Source: Alphaproteobacteria bacterium | GTDB taxonomy: Bacteria; Pseudomonadota; Alphaproteobacteria; UBA9655 | Length of the DNA stretch: 64,000 nucleotides | Assembly (NCBI GenBank): GCA_019752515.1 | Contig: JAIEMB010000007.1 | Coordinates: 1 to 64,000, forward strand | Direction of reading: 5' to 3' | Shown here: one piece after another, positions 44,070 through 53,337 of the stretch | Layout: the number at the start of each line of letters is the position of its first letter | Position numbering within the stretch: the first letter of the stretch is position 1 | Position numbers and translations under genes: made by a program | The notes under the pieces: generated by a model | Told to the model about the DNA's origin: nothing | The model's input: only the letters and a program-made list of their open reading frames with translations | Databases searched by the model: none

Positions 44070-44696
44070 TTAAGATTGTGGTTGTGGTTGTGGTTGGGGC
44101 TGTGCTTGAGGTTGGGGTTGTGATTGCTGTTGTTGAATCTGCTTTTTAACATCCCCTTCAGACTTAAAGACCACATTAACTGTAGGCAATGCTTGGTTAA
44201 GTTTTGCCAATACATTACTCGTCAGGTCAAATGCTGGATCAGCAGTTACAACCGTTTCTTTATAAATAATAATGTTTGCACCCGCTTCTTTTCTCGCTTC
44301 TTCAGCTGCTTTTAAGAAAGCTTCATACACCTTTTTCTTAGCATCCTCAAAGGCAAGCTCCATCTGAGCCCTTCTCACTTCTAGTTTTTCTTGGACTTCG
44401 CGAACACGCTTCTCAAAAGCTTGTCGCTTGGCTGCAAAATCTTTTTCAGAAAGAGTTTTTTGTTCGTCAACAAGGGACTTATCCTTGTCTTTTAGTTCTT
44501 TCTCATAAGAAGCCATCTCTTTTTGAATTTCGGCACGCTTCTTTTCCAATTGCTCAACAATGGACTTAATCGCTTCAGATTTATCTAGAGTGGCTTGCTC
44601 AACAATGCCAATAACAGGTGCTGGCAAAGAATCAGCCTGTGCTGCCCCAAACGTTACTGCAGAAGTTAACAAAGCCATTAATAGTATTTTTTTCAT
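44070..44696 (-). CDS. skp: OmpH/Skp-family periplasmic chaperone
   Basis: 208 residues. The ATG at 44696 (MKKILLMALL) has ggag upstream and yields signal peptide ...AAQADSLP; an upstream frame extension is not needed. The body is a long charged coiled coil (KKRAEIQKEMASYEKELKDK, KRQAFEKRVREVQEKLEV), as in Skp, which carries outer-membrane proteins through the periplasm. The C-terminus has an unusual Gln/Pro repeat tail. It lies 10 bp after the bamA stop. Confidence 0.92.
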   Translation of the reverse strand: MKKILLMALLTSAVTFGAAQADSLPAPVIGIVEQATLDKSEAIKSIVEQLEKKRAEIQKEMASYEKELKDKDKSLVDEQKTLSEKDFAAKRQAFEKRVREVQEKLEVRRAQMELAFEDAKKKVYEAFLKAAEEARKEAGANIIIYKETVVTADPAFDLTSNVLAKLNQALPTVNVVFKSEGDVKKQIQQQQSQPQPQAQPQPQPQPQS

Positions 44697-44706
44697 TTTT
44701 TTCTCC

Positions 44707-46992
44707 TTAAAAATTAGATCCGAAAGTAATGTTAAATTGTTGTTTTCTATCAACATGTTTTACACCCCAAGCCCACGGAGCATAAGTTGCTCCAATGAGT
44801 CCAAAAGGTGAGCGCCAATTAACCCCTGCACCTATACCAACACGAGGCCGAGGGGTATCCCCTTTAATAAAGGGAGATTTGTTACCAGGATGCCAGACAG
44901 CGCCAACATCTGTAAAAGCAGTTCCATTAATTCCAAGCTCAGCTGGCAAACCTAAAGGAAAGATTACTTCAGCTGTACCCTTATAATAGTAAAGACCGTT
45001 TAATGCATCTTTCGTACGCATATCTCGTGGACCCACTCCTCCATCATAAAACCCTCGCAAACTATCTCCTCCTAACTCATAACGGTCCACAACACGTGTT
45101 ATCTTTCCCAATCCCGACATAACTCCCACCGACCCTTTTATAGCAAGAACCCACTTGCTTTCTTCATCCAAAGATATGTAACCCCCGGCCCGCAAGGCAT
45201 TTTTAAAGTATTGAACATCTCCCCCTAGACCAGCTATATCGTTAGCTAGACCTACATAATAACCTTTTGACGGAAGGATACTACTATTTCTTTTATCAAA
45301 AAACAAGTTGTGACCAAGATTCGAGACAACCCATACACCTCTTTGAGCTAATAAGAAGGGTGATGACTTTCGGCTAATATCACCGATATCATCTCTACGA
45401 AGCGTATAGCTCCAGGCTTGTCCTAAACGGTCCATAAGATCATAGCCCATGGAAACACTTCCACCTGTTTTCATCTGTCGATATCCTCCAGAACCCGTAC
45501 TTTTACTAATGTACTTTCGAGACGTATGAAATGCATCTATACCCCCAGACAAAGGTTTTCCCAGGAAATAGGGATTTGTAAATCCCGTATGAAAATCCTG
45601 AGCACGTTTTGAAACCATCGCACTCGCATAAAGATCATATCCCTTTCCCATCAAGTTACGTTCGTTCATTGTGACACTGCCTAAGGGACCATCGATTGTA
45701 GAAAAACCTCCTGAAAACTGTAAGGACCCTGTGGGCTTGTCTTCTACTTCTACTTTCAAATCAATTTTATCCGGAACGGCTGTCTCTTCTTGCTTAATCT
45801 CAACTTTCTTGAAAAAATCTAAATTTTCAAGTTTTTGCTCTGTGCGCTTAAGTTTTACACTATTAAAAGCATCTCCTTCAATAAGACGAAACTCGCGTCG
45901 AATCACATTATCATCTGTTCGATCATTACCTGTGATTTCAATTCGATTGATGTAAACATGGCGTCCTTCTTTAACAACAAGGTCGACATCTACGGTTAAA
46001 GTCTCAGGATTTCGTTTGAATTTAGGTTCGATTTCAACAAACGCAAATCCTTTCTCCCCTATAAGACCGGATAATTTATCAATAGTTTTTTCAATCTCCT
46101 TACTGTTGAACCATTCATCTTTCTCAACCGTAATAACTTCTTTAAGACCCTGTGCTTTCAATCTAGGTAACTCAATAATAATATTTACATGACCAAAGCG
46201 ATATCGCTGTCCTTCATCAATCGTATAGGTGATGTAAAATTCCTGTTCATCTGGATCAAGCTCCGCCACAACTGATTCTACTTTAAAGTCTGCATAACCA
46301 TGCTGACGATAGTACCTACGTAAAAGCTCTTTATCAAATGAGAGACGATCCGGATCATACGTATCATCCGAACTAAAGAAACGATACCACCGTGATTCTT
46401 TTGTTAGAATAACTGATCCTAACTGAGAGGAACTAAAACGATTGTTTCCAACAAATATAATTTTGTTAATTTGTGTAAGTTTCCCTTCACTGATCTCAAA
46501 GATAAGGTCAACCCTACTTTGCTCTCTCTCAATAATTTTTGGTTCAACCTTTGCCCCATACCGACCACTGAGGCGATACATATCTCGAATTTTTTGTGCT
46601 GCTTCTTGTGCTCTTGCAGGTGTATAAACTTCTCGAGGTCTCAAGCCAACTTCGGTTAAAAGAATTTCATCTTTAAGCTTGTCATTACCTTCAAAAGCAA
46701 TCCGATTAATAATTTTATTTTCAACGACTTTTATCAACAGCCGGTTATCTTTCTGATCAATAACAACGTCAGCAAACAAGCTCGTTGCATAAAGATTCTT
46801 TAAAATTTCATCAATCTTATCTTTGGTTACTGTTTCGCCTGGTTTTATATTTATATAGCTCATGATTGTGGGGGTTTCCACACGACGATTTCCCTCAACC
46901 TCAATTGACTGCACAACAGCCTGAGCTCTAAGATCAGTTGCAAATACAGTTGCTAGCAAAACTATCGCCAGAAAAAGATACCGCTGCACCAC
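44707..46992 (-). CDS. bamA: Outer membrane protein assembly factor BamA
   Basis: It inserts beta-barrel proteins into the outer membrane. The 761-residue precursor has a signal peptide ending near LRAQA, five POTRA domains (VQSIEVEGNRRVETPTI first), and a C-terminal barrel with the conserved GGDSLRGFYDGGVGPRD loop (GxRGF-like). It ends in F, as outer-membrane proteins do. 12 bp after rseP. Confidence 0.95.
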   Translation of the reverse strand: MVQRYLFLAIVLLATVFATDLRAQAVVQSIEVEGNRRVETPTIMSYINIKPGETVTKDKIDEILKNLYATSLFADVVIDQKDNRLLIKVVENKIINRIAFEGNDKLKDEILLTEVGLRPREVYTPARAQEAAQKIRDMYRLSGRYGAKVEPKIIEREQSRVDLIFEISEGKLTQINKIIFVGNNRFSSSQLGSVILTKESRWYRFFSSDDTYDPDRLSFDKELLRRYYRQHGYADFKVESVVAELDPDEQEFYITYTIDEGQRYRFGHVNIIIELPRLKAQGLKEVITVEKDEWFNSKEIEKTIDKLSGLIGEKGFAFVEIEPKFKRNPETLTVDVDLVVKEGRHVYINRIEITGNDRTDDNVIRREFRLIEGDAFNSVKLKRTEQKLENLDFFKKVEIKQEETAVPDKIDLKVEVEDKPTGSLQFSGGFSTIDGPLGSVTMNERNLMGKGYDLYASAMVSKRAQDFHTGFTNPYFLGKPLSGGIDAFHTSRKYISKSTGSGGYRQMKTGGSVSMGYDLMDRLGQAWSYTLRRDDIGDISRKSSPFLLAQRGVWVVSNLGHNLFFDKRNSSILPSKGYYVGLANDIAGLGGDVQYFKNALRAGGYISLDEESKWVLAIKGSVGVMSGLGKITRVVDRYELGGDSLRGFYDGGVGPRDMRTKDALNGLYYYKGTAEVIFPLGLPAELGINGTAFTDVGAVWHPGNKSPFIKGDTPRPRVGIGAGVNWRSPFGLIGATYAPWAWGVKHVDRKQQFNITFGSNF

Positions 46993-47004
46993 GAAAACCT
47001 CATT

Positions 47005-48117
47005 CTACTTAATAAAGATATGCATTAAATCATTCCATGTAGCCAGGATCATAAGACCGATAATCAAGATAAACCCAACACGGAATCCCCATTCTTGAGC
47101 CTTTTCTGAAAGGGGTTTGCCCTTGAGAACCTCAAGAAAGTAAAATAAAAGATGTCCACCATCTAACATAGGCACGGGAAACAAGTTAATCAGACCTAAA
47201 TTCACAGACAAAAGGGCCATGAACCATACAAGTGCCGTGATCCCTGACTGAGCTATTTCACCAGACATCTGAGCAATACGGAGAGGACCTCCTAACCCAT
47301 CAGCTGATTTTGCCCCTATGATAATCTGCCCTAAAGCCTTTAAGGTTTGCCAACTTAGAGAGAAAGCTTCTTCTGTTGCATACCACCAGGCATTCCACCA
47401 GGAACGCTTTATATATCCGGCTTCAGAACCTTTTACTCCCATTAGACCTATCTTATGCTCGTGTCCAAAATGATCTTTTATAATTGAAAGTGTAGGAATC
47501 ACGGAAAGGGTAAAAATGTGACCGTTTCGATCAATAACAACTTGCAAACTATCTCCTGCTTTGGATTGGACAATCATTTGCAAATCTTCAAATCGATCAA
47601 TAGATTCTCCATTGATCGACTTAACTTTATCCCCTACTTGAAATCCAGCTGTAGCTGCAGCACTTCCTTCTTGAATTCCTTGGATAATAGGAACCGTATA
47701 TCTTTGCCCTATCGTGGCAAAAAGAATTGAAAAAAGTATAATTGCAAAAAGGTAATTCGCCAAAGGACCTGCAACCGACACGGCTATACGTTGCCAAACT
47801 GATTTATAAAAAAGCGAACGTGACCTATTAAATTCATCCATTTTCTTGAGGGCTTCATGGTCTGGTGTGCTAGCTGCATCCGCATCCCCTACCATTTTTA
47901 CATATCCCCCTAAAGGAAACCAACTTACCTTCCATCGGGTCCCAGATCTGTCGTTCCACCCAAAAACCTCAGGGCCAAAACCAATAGAAAACACATCAAT
48001 GCCTACTCCATTATAACGAGCAACGAGATAGTGGCCGAGCTCATGAACAAAAACAAGCACAGATAAGACAATAAGGAAGGGTATTATATACCAGCCTAAA
48101 CCCATTAAAAAATCCAT
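47005..48117 (-). CDS. rseP: Site-2 intramembrane zinc metalloprotease RseP
   Basis: It cleaves membrane-bound regulatory proteins. The ATG at 48117 (MDFLMGLGW) has ggggag 8 nt upstream and removes a poor N-terminal extension. HELGH (about 25-29) binds zinc, one PDZ domain lies mid-protein (VGDKVKSINGESI), and LFPVPMLDGGH (about 320) provides the third ligand in the membrane. 370 residues. Upstream dxr/cdsA, usual partners, are not adjacent here. Confidence 0.94.
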   Translation of the reverse strand: MDFLMGLGWYIIPFLIVLSVLVFVHELGHYLVARYNGVGIDVFSIGFGPEVFGWNDRSGTRWKVSWFPLGGYVKMVGDADAASTPDHEALKKMDEFNRSRSLFYKSVWQRIAVSVAGPLANYLFAIILFSILFATIGQRYTVPIIQGIQEGSAAATAGFQVGDKVKSINGESIDRFEDLQMIVQSKAGDSLQVVIDRNGHIFTLSVIPTLSIIKDHFGHEHKIGLMGVKGSEAGYIKRSWWNAWWYATEEAFSLSWQTLKALGQIIIGAKSADGLGGPLRIAQMSGEIAQSGITALVWFMALLSVNLGLINLFPVPMLDGGHLLFYFLEVLKGKPLSEKAQEWGFRVGFILIIGLMILATWNDLMHIFIK

Positions 48118-48270
48118 TGTGGTGTCTCCCCAATACGTTAGCCCCCTATTTGTAGCGTCAAGACATTCAGAAAACAATCCCTTAACGTGAAGTTCGATTA
48201 AGGAAATATTAACCTTTTGGTTTTAAATAATTAAGTGACGCCTAACGAGGGGATTAGCAAAGGAATGTAT

Positions 48271-48375
48271 ATGATCATTAACTTGAATAAGTGGAAAATG
48301 AAAAGTTTAAAGTTCATTGTCTTGTACGCCATTTATATTCTTTGTCTTATTGGCTTAAAGTCACTTTGGATTTAA
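48271..48375 (+). CDS. Possible 34-residue single-TM protein
   Basis: ATG at 48271 with aagga 6-7 nt upstream opens a 34-codon frame: a basic start (NLNKWKMKSLK) and one hydrophobic segment (FIVLYAIYILCLIGLKSLWI). Coding status is uncertain; no relative is known to me. Confidence 0.3.
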   Translation: MIINLNKWKMKSLKFIVLYAIYILCLIGLKSLWI

Positions 48376-48489
48376 TAAAGTAAAACAAGTGCCCTCTTTT
48401 TTAGCTTCAAATGAAGATGGGTATGCACAAGAGTTTTGTATGGGACCCCAATTCCCTTAGTCACTCCATTCGTTAAAGTGGAGTCTCTC

Positions 48490-48675
48490 TTATTTATTAG
48501 CCTCAACTTCCTCCTCTTCTCCTCCTTCGGTCTTACTTTCCTCTTCCTCGTTTCCTTCGATTCGATAATCACCTCGAAACCAACGGGCAAGATCAATATC
48601 AGCACATCGTTTTGAACAGAAAGGACGAAACTCGTAAACAGTTGGCTTTTTACAAAGTGGACATTTTGACTTCAT
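48490..48675 (-). CDS. yacG: DNA gyrase inhibitor YacG
   Basis: 61 residues. The zinc finger CPLCKKP...[14 protein letters not shown] has four cysteine ligands, followed by GDYRIEG and an acidic Glu-rich tail. YacG binds GyrB and blocks DNA binding in E. coli. Last gene of infA-maf-rng-yacG, 10 bp after the RNase gene. Confidence 0.92.
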   Translation of the reverse strand: MKSKCPLCKKPTVYEFRPFCSKRCADIDLARWFRGDYRIEGNEEEESKTEGGEEEEVEANK

Positions 48676-48685
48676 TGTGGATCTC

Positions 48686-49744
48686 TCAATTTAGGTGTAA
48701 TTTTAGCCGTAGTGGTAAAGATAAGCGTTTCCTACGTCGCGTCATCTCTAAAAGCCCCAGGGACGAAAGACCCCAAATCTCAAGATCTGAAGGGATCGTA
48801 AGGCCTTGTAAGAGAGCACCTATTTCTTTCGGAGAGTCGATGAGATCGATCACAATTTTCCCTCCTAATTCACGCAACCGAATTTGTCGTAACGCTTCAC
48901 GAACAGCTTTTTTATTAAAGGTCTCTCGATGACGAAGCGCTCCCTGACTATTCACATCAATCACGGTAAGACAACGGGTTTCTTCTATAAACAAGTTTCC
49001 CCCTTGAGAAAGATAAATCTCCGGTGATAAGAGGCTTTCCCAAGCTTCCTCACACCGTTCATCAAATGCACTCTCACATATAAAAATACTCTTGCCCTGT
49101 GTTTTAAAAGCAAGATGGCGATTATCTGTTGTCAATATATCTGATGCACTCAAAGACCGCAAAGTGCGGTTCAGGAGATCAGGTCCCAAGCTTATACAAA
49201 AGGGAGGTTTTGCACTCAACCTGCTTTGAATGTGCTCCCATTCTTCTCGAAGTTGAGCCAATTCTGATTCAAAGGAATCTTCAAGAGTAGCCCAACGGCG
49301 AACAATAAGCCCTTCTTCAGGTCTCAAATCAAATAATTTCTTTAAAAGGTCTTTGTCTTTTATTTTTTTAGAGAGACTCAAACCTTTAACAAAAGGTGTG
49401 TAGAGAAGCGGCCCTAAAGACAGAGAGAGGAGACGAGTTAACCGTACACCCTTTCCTTCTAAAGGATTTTCCGTTCGTATAACTTGAATAAGAACCGCAT
49501 CACCTTGTTTTATAGGTGGGAGCTTTCCCTCATATAAAGGAAGAATTCCTAATTTCTCTTCTCCAATATCCACAAATGCTGCCCGAAGAGGTTTTTGAAC
49601 ATCTACAACTCGTCCATAGTAAATCCCCCCCAGCAAAGAAGAAGGTCTCCCTAAAATTTCAAAATCAAGTTCAACAATTTCTCCTCCCTCCAGACGTGCG
49701 AAGCGATGAAGCTCAGGAGAAACGGAATAAAATAGCTCAGCCAC
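48686..49744 (-). CDS. Ribonuclease E/G family protein (short form)
   Basis: 352 residues with an N-terminal S1-like part ([23 protein letters not shown]) and the catalytic DNase-I-like domain: [12 protein letters not shown] and [11 protein letters not shown] supply the two metal-binding aspartates. It ends after LLEMTRRR, so the Zn-link CPxC motif and C-terminal scaffold of RNase E/G are absent. Such short forms are common next to yacG in alphaproteobacteria. Its start overlaps the maf stop. Confidence 0.9.
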   Translation of the reverse strand: MAELFYSVSPELHRFARLEGGEIVELDFEILGRPSSLLGGIYYGRVVDVQKPLRAAFVDIGEEKLGILPLYEGKLPPIKQGDAVLIQVIRTENPLEGKGVRLTRLLSLSLGPLLYTPFVKGLSLSKKIKDKDLLKKLFDLRPEEGLIVRRWATLEDSFESELAQLREEWEHIQSRLSAKPPFCISLGPDLLNRTLRSLSASDILTTDNRHLAFKTQGKSIFICESAFDERCEEAWESLLSPEIYLSQGGNLFIEETRCLTVIDVNSQGALRHRETFNKKAVREALRQIRLRELGGKIVIDLIDSPKEIGALLQGLTIPSDLEIWGLSSLGLLEMTRRRKRLSLPLRLKLHLN

Positions 49745-50306
49745 GAAACCCTAATCCCCTAAGGAGACAATCGGTTTCATAAAGGGGCAAACCCACAACA
49801 TTTGTGTAAGAACCAGATATGAATTTCACCCACTTAGCACCTATTCCCTGGATTGAGAAAGCTCCAGACTTACCTTTCCATTCCCCAGCAAGAAGGTAGT
49901 CTTCAAGCTCCTCTTTCTCTAACCGCTTCAGCGTAAGGCGAGTCAAAACAATTCGACAAGCTTCCTTTCCCAGGGGAGAAAGCCCGCATACGGCTGTGTA
50001 AACTTTATGTCGTCTTCCTGAAAGACGGCTCAAAATTGCTTGTGCTTCTTCTTGATCACGTGCTTTTAAGAGAATTTTTCCGCCCACCTCCACAGCCGTA
50101 TCAGCCGCAATAACATAAGCATCAGAAATTTGGGAGTGAGCAGCTCTAGCTTTAAGAATAGCAATCCGCTTGACGTATTCTCTTATTCTTTCCCCCTTTA
50201 AGGGTGTTTCGTCAACTTCAGGACTGAGTATATGATCAGGAATTAACCCAATAGAAGCTAAAAGTTCTCGGCGACGAGGAGAAGACGAGGCAAGAACAAA
50301 TTTCAT
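49737..50306 (-). CDS. Maf-family nucleotide pyrophosphatase
   Basis: 189 residues beginning FVLASSSPRRRELLASIG, with YVIAADTAVEVGGKILLK and GAFSIQGIGAKWVKFISGSYTNVVGLPL. It hydrolyses non-canonical or canonical nucleoside triphosphates (house-cleaning). It abuts infA (1-bp spacing) and overlaps the RNase gene. Confidence 0.93.
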   Translation of the reverse strand: MKFVLASSSPRRRELLASIGLIPDHILSPEVDETPLKGERIREYVKRIAILKARAAHSQISDAYVIAADTAVEVGGKILLKARDQEEAQAILSRLSGRRHKVYTAVCGLSPLGKEACRIVLTRLTLKRLEKEELEDYLLAGEWKGKSGAFSIQGIGAKWVKFISGSYTNVVGLPLYETDCLLRGLGFRG

Positions 50307-50525
50307 TTACTTATGGCGGAAGGTAATACGTCCCTTGGTCAAGTCATAAGGGGTCATCTCAACAGTAACCTTATCTCCCGCAAGGACGCGAATTCGATTT
50401 TTCCGCATACGACCTGACGTATGCGCTAGAACATTATGGCCATTTTCCAACTGGACTCGAAAAGTCGCATTCGGCAATAGCTCCATAATAATACCTGTAA
50501 ATTCAATTAAATCTTCTTTGGACAA
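50307..50525 (-). CDS. infA: Translation initiation factor IF-1
   Basis: 72 residues ([20 protein letters not shown], then [20 protein letters not shown]). The start is a TTG at 50525 with ggag about 8 nt upstream; this gives the exact family length, whereas a second TTG at 50537 would add four residues and lacks a ribosome-binding site. First gene of infA-maf-rng-yacG. Confidence 0.95.
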   Translation of the reverse strand: MSKEDLIEFTGIIMELLPNATFRVQLENGHNVLAHTSGRMRKNRIRVLAGDKVTVEMTPYDLTKGRITFRHK

Positions 50526-50767
50526 CCTTGTCTCCAACCCTTATATGTTTTCAAATATAGCTTCTATGGCAGTAATCCAAATTTGTCAAATAGATGAAGG
50601 AACTTCTCTTAAGATTTTTAGCCATGCATCCCGTCTCGAAAAAAAACTCCCCTATAAAGGAGATGCCATTTATGCCATTATAATATTTAATTTTACGCTT
50701 TTGCTAAAGAAAGTCAAATGTAAGAATTCACCATACCATGAGCTAGCGACAACTTCGCAGACAACCC

Positions 50768-50808
50768 TTAACAATTTATGTTTTTGTACTATGATAAGTA
50801 CAATATAA
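50768..50808 (+). promoter_or_regulatory. Promoter with GTAC operator-like repeats for the YefM/YoeB pair
   Basis: TTAACA (50768-50773), 16 bp, TATGAT (50790-50795). Three GTAC words (near 50786, 50797, 50809) form a palindromic array (GTAC-8-GTAC) overlapping the -10, a plausible site for autorepression by the antitoxin. Confidence 0.5.
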
Positions 50809-50827
50809 GGTACATAAAAGGAGTTAG

Positions 50828-51088
50828 ATTACGCAAGCTGTAAGTTTTTCAGAATTAAGAAAAGACATAAAACGCATCATGGATACAACGAAGGAAAGAC
50901 ATGAACCAATTATTATTATGCGCAAAAATGGCAATATGGCTCTCATGTCTTTGGAAGACTATAATGCTCTTGAGGAAACAGCTTATATCTTAAGTAATTC
51001 CAAGAATGCTCAACGTATCCTTTCTTCCCTCACTGAATTAAGGTCAGGGAGAGGAAAAGAACGTAAACTAATTGAACCTCAATCCTAA
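50828..51088 (+). CDS. YefM-family antitoxin, probable non-ATG start
   Basis: The first ATG (50879) would delete the family's N-terminal DNA-binding segment. Reading upstream in frame gives TQAVSFSELRKDIKRIMD, which matches the YefM start (ITYSEARQNLASLMD type). The ribosome-binding site aaaaggag (50816-50823) points to ATT at 50828 or ACG at 50831 as the initiation codon; neither is standard. The rest, EPIIIMRKNGNMALMSLEDYNALEETAYIL, is typical. The stop overlaps the toxin start (TAATG). 86 residues if started at 50828. Confidence 0.85.
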   Translation: MTQAVSFSELRKDIKRIMDTTKERHEPIIIMRKNGNMALMSLEDYNALEETAYILSNSKNAQRILSSLTELRSGRGKERKLIEPQS

Positions 51089-51351
51089 TGTCTTTCATCT
51101 TTTCGACTTTGGCGTGGGAAGACTATCAATATTGGGTAAAGCACGACCAAAAAAAACTAGAACGCATCAATACGCTCATTAAAGATACTTTGAGAAGCCC
51201 CTTTGAAGGAATAGGCAAGCCAGAACCTCTGAAATTAAATTTGCAAGGACACTGGTCAAGAAGGATTGATGAGGAACATCGGCTCATTTACGAGTACAAT
51301 GATGGCCACCTTTCAATCATTTCGTGTAGACATCATTATTTAAGTATATAA
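51088..51351 (+). CDS. YoeB-family toxin (mRNA interferase)
   Basis: 87 residues matching YoeB: WEDYQYWVKHDQKKLERIN, IGKPEPLKLNLQGHWSRRI and HRLIYEYNDGHLSIISCRHHY. The catalytic Glu, Arg and C-terminal His/Tyr are present. YoeB cleaves mRNA in the ribosomal A site. It is co-translated with the YefM antitoxin. Confidence 0.95.
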   Translation: MSFIFSTLAWEDYQYWVKHDQKKLERINTLIKDTLRSPFEGIGKPEPLKLNLQGHWSRRIDEEHRLIYEYNDGHLSIISCRHHYLSI

Positions 51352-51463
51352 AAAAATCAATTTTCAGTTACACTCCTTTACCTCTCCTATTCGTTAAATT
51401 GAGGGTTGTCACTTTTGCTAGGAGCCGTTACAAAAAGTCACGGTATTTAAATGGAGATGTCCT

Positions 51464-51865
51464 ATGAATTTAAACTCTATCGCTCTTCTCTCTTTAACAG
51501 CATGCCTTTTAACAGCATGTAAATCTGCAAGCGAGCACCGTCGAGAAGTTACAACTGGCGAAGGTCCTTCGACCTTTACTTTAGGAAAGGTTCAAAGCTC
51601 CGTCCAGAAAGGTATGGGACAAGATCAAGTCATTGCTGCAATTGGTTCTCCTAATATTGTTACAAACGATGATCGTGGTCACGAAACTTGGGTCTATGAC
51701 AAAATTGCCACCGAAGGGGCTTATTCAAAGAGTGTGGGCGGCTTTATTTTTTGGGAAGATCGGGCTGGTGCTTATGAAAATACACAGAAAACACTCACAG
51801 TCATGATCAAATTTGACCGTCAAAAGCGCGTTCATGATATAAATTACCATCAGAGCAAATTTTAG
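51464..51865 (+). CDS. BamE/SmpA-like lipoprotein
   Basis: 133 residues with lipobox LLTAC (Cys about 19). The mature part holds LGKVQSSVQKGMGQDQVIAAIGSPNIV and GHETWVYDKI, the repeat seen in SmpA/OmlA (BamE-like) domains. It is likely an outer-membrane lipoprotein. It is followed 9 bp later by another lipoprotein gene on the same transcript. Confidence 0.8.
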   Translation: MNLNSIALLSLTACLLTACKSASEHRREVTTGEGPSTFTLGKVQSSVQKGMGQDQVIAAIGSPNIVTNDDRGHETWVYDKIATEGAYSKSVGGFIFWEDRAGAYENTQKTLTVMIKFDRQKRVHDINYHQSKF

Positions 51866-51874
51866 GAGACCCTC

Positions 51875-52369
51875 ATGAAAAAAATAGCTTCATTAGGTTT
51901 TTGTATTCTTCTAACCGCTTGTAATATGGCTGAAAGACAGCCGATGAAAACACAATTGCAGGTACGAGAGTTTCAAACACGTTCTTTTGATACCACAAAT
52001 ACAGACGAAGTCTTGTCCGCTGTCGTTGAAGCCTTTCAAGATCAAGGGTTTATGGTAAAAAATGTTGTACCTCAAGTAGGTCTTGTATCTGCCAGTCGAG
52101 AAGTCGACATGGAAGATAAAGGCGAAGTGTTCTTAAGACAGTTTTTCATGGGACGTGATGCCCTTTGGAGGAAGAATGCCCTCATTGAGGCTACTGCAAA
52201 TGTTAAAACTCAGTCGGGCAAAACAAAGGTTAGAGCCTCTTTTCAAGAGAAAGTCATGAATAATGTTGGGGGAGTTGACAGTGTTTACACCATTGAAGAC
52301 CCAAAATTCTATCAAGATTTCTTTGATAAGATTGGCAAAAGTATCTTTATTGAAAAGCAAAAAATATAA
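51875..52369 (+). CDS. Lipoprotein, unknown function
   Basis: 164 residues: signal MKKIASLGFCILLTAC with lipobox LLTAC, then VREFQTRSFDTTNTDEVLSA and FQDQGFMVKNVVPQVGLVSASRE, a pattern seen in conserved proteobacterial lipoproteins paired with SmpA-like ones. Ends FFDKIGKSIFIEKQKI. The role is unknown but the pairing suggests an envelope function. Confidence 0.72.
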   Translation: MKKIASLGFCILLTACNMAERQPMKTQLQVREFQTRSFDTTNTDEVLSAVVEAFQDQGFMVKNVVPQVGLVSASREVDMEDKGEVFLRQFFMGRDALWRKNALIEATANVKTQSGKTKVRASFQEKVMNNVGGVDSVYTIEDPKFYQDFFDKIGKSIFIEKQKI

Positions 52370-52504
52370 GCTTTCTCTTTAAAAAAACTCGCTTTCGATT
52401 TTAATGGGTTAGAATGAAATGCATTTTCATAACCCTCTAGTCATGCCCTTGAAATTTCTATACCATAAGTCCAGTTTTACATACACAGAACATAGGCGAG
52501 TCAC

Positions 52505-53320
52505 ATGACACAAAAACCTTACATTATCGTTTTAGGAAATGAAAAGGGTGGCACAGGAAAGTCCACCGTTAGCATGCATGTTATTGTGAGTCTTCTTCGA
52601 ATGGGCTTCTCAGTTGGAAGCATTGATGTGGACGCTCGTCAAGGAACCCTCTCCCGATATTTAGATAACCGTAAAATGACCTCTGCGGAAATGGCGAACC
52701 CTTTACCCCTTCCCGAGCACTTTCCTATTCTGCCCAGTCAAACTTCTCTTAGAGAAGATGCTATTAAAGAGGACCAGCACAACTTAGAACAAGCTCTTAC
52801 ACAGCTTTCTTCTAAGCGATTCATTGTCATAGATACGCCAGGAAGTGACTCCTTTCTCTCCCGCGCTGCCCATGCTGTCGCGGATACACTGATTACCCCC
52901 TTAAATGACAGTTTTATTGATTTAGATATGCTCGTACGCCTTAAAAGCGAAACCTTAGATATTCTTAGGCCAAGTACTTATGCTGAAATGGTTTGGGAGC
53001 AAAAAAAGCAACGAGCAATCAGAGATCAAGGTACGATTGAGTGGATTGTACTCCGTAATCGCCTAAGCAGCATTAATGCCCGCAACAAGGAACAAATGGA
53101 AGATGTGATCCAAGCTCTCGCAAAACGCATAGGTTTTCGGTACATTCCTGGATTTGGCGAGCGTGTCATTTTCCGTGAACTCTTTTTATCTGGTCTTACG
53201 GTTCTTGATTTAGAGGATTGCAAAATGGCAATGACCCTCTCTCATGTGTCCGCCAAACAAGAACTTCGTAATCTTATTCACCTGATTCAGCTCCCAGATG
53301 TGGAAAGGCTTGTAGCTTAA
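52505..53320 (+). CDS. mipZ: MipZ-type ParA/MinD ATPase
   Basis: 271 residues with a deviant Walker A GNEKGGTGKSTVSMH (about 11-25), IDVDARQGTLSRYLDNR, VIDTPGSDSFLSRAAH and the MipZ-type DTLITPLNDSFIDLDML. In Caulobacter MipZ forms a gradient from ParB at the poles and blocks FtsZ. It is followed 17 bp later by the J-like protein as in other alphaproteobacteria. Confidence 0.92.
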   Translation: MTQKPYIIVLGNEKGGTGKSTVSMHVIVSLLRMGFSVGSIDVDARQGTLSRYLDNRKMTSAEMANPLPLPEHFPILPSQTSLREDAIKEDQHNLEQALTQLSSKRFIVIDTPGSDSFLSRAAHAVADTLITPLNDSFIDLDMLVRLKSETLDILRPSTYAEMVWEQKKQRAIRDQGTIEWIVLRNRLSSINARNKEQMEDVIQALAKRIGFRYIPGFGERVIFRELFLSGLTVLDLEDCKMAMTLSHVSAKQELRNLIHLIQLPDVERLVA

Positions 53321-53337
53321 ACCTTTAGGAATAAAAC

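Noticed and set aside
50518-50808. A 96-codon open frame opposite and upstream of infA
   Set aside because: TTG start, overlaps infA antisense and runs into the TA promoter; composition is not protein-like.
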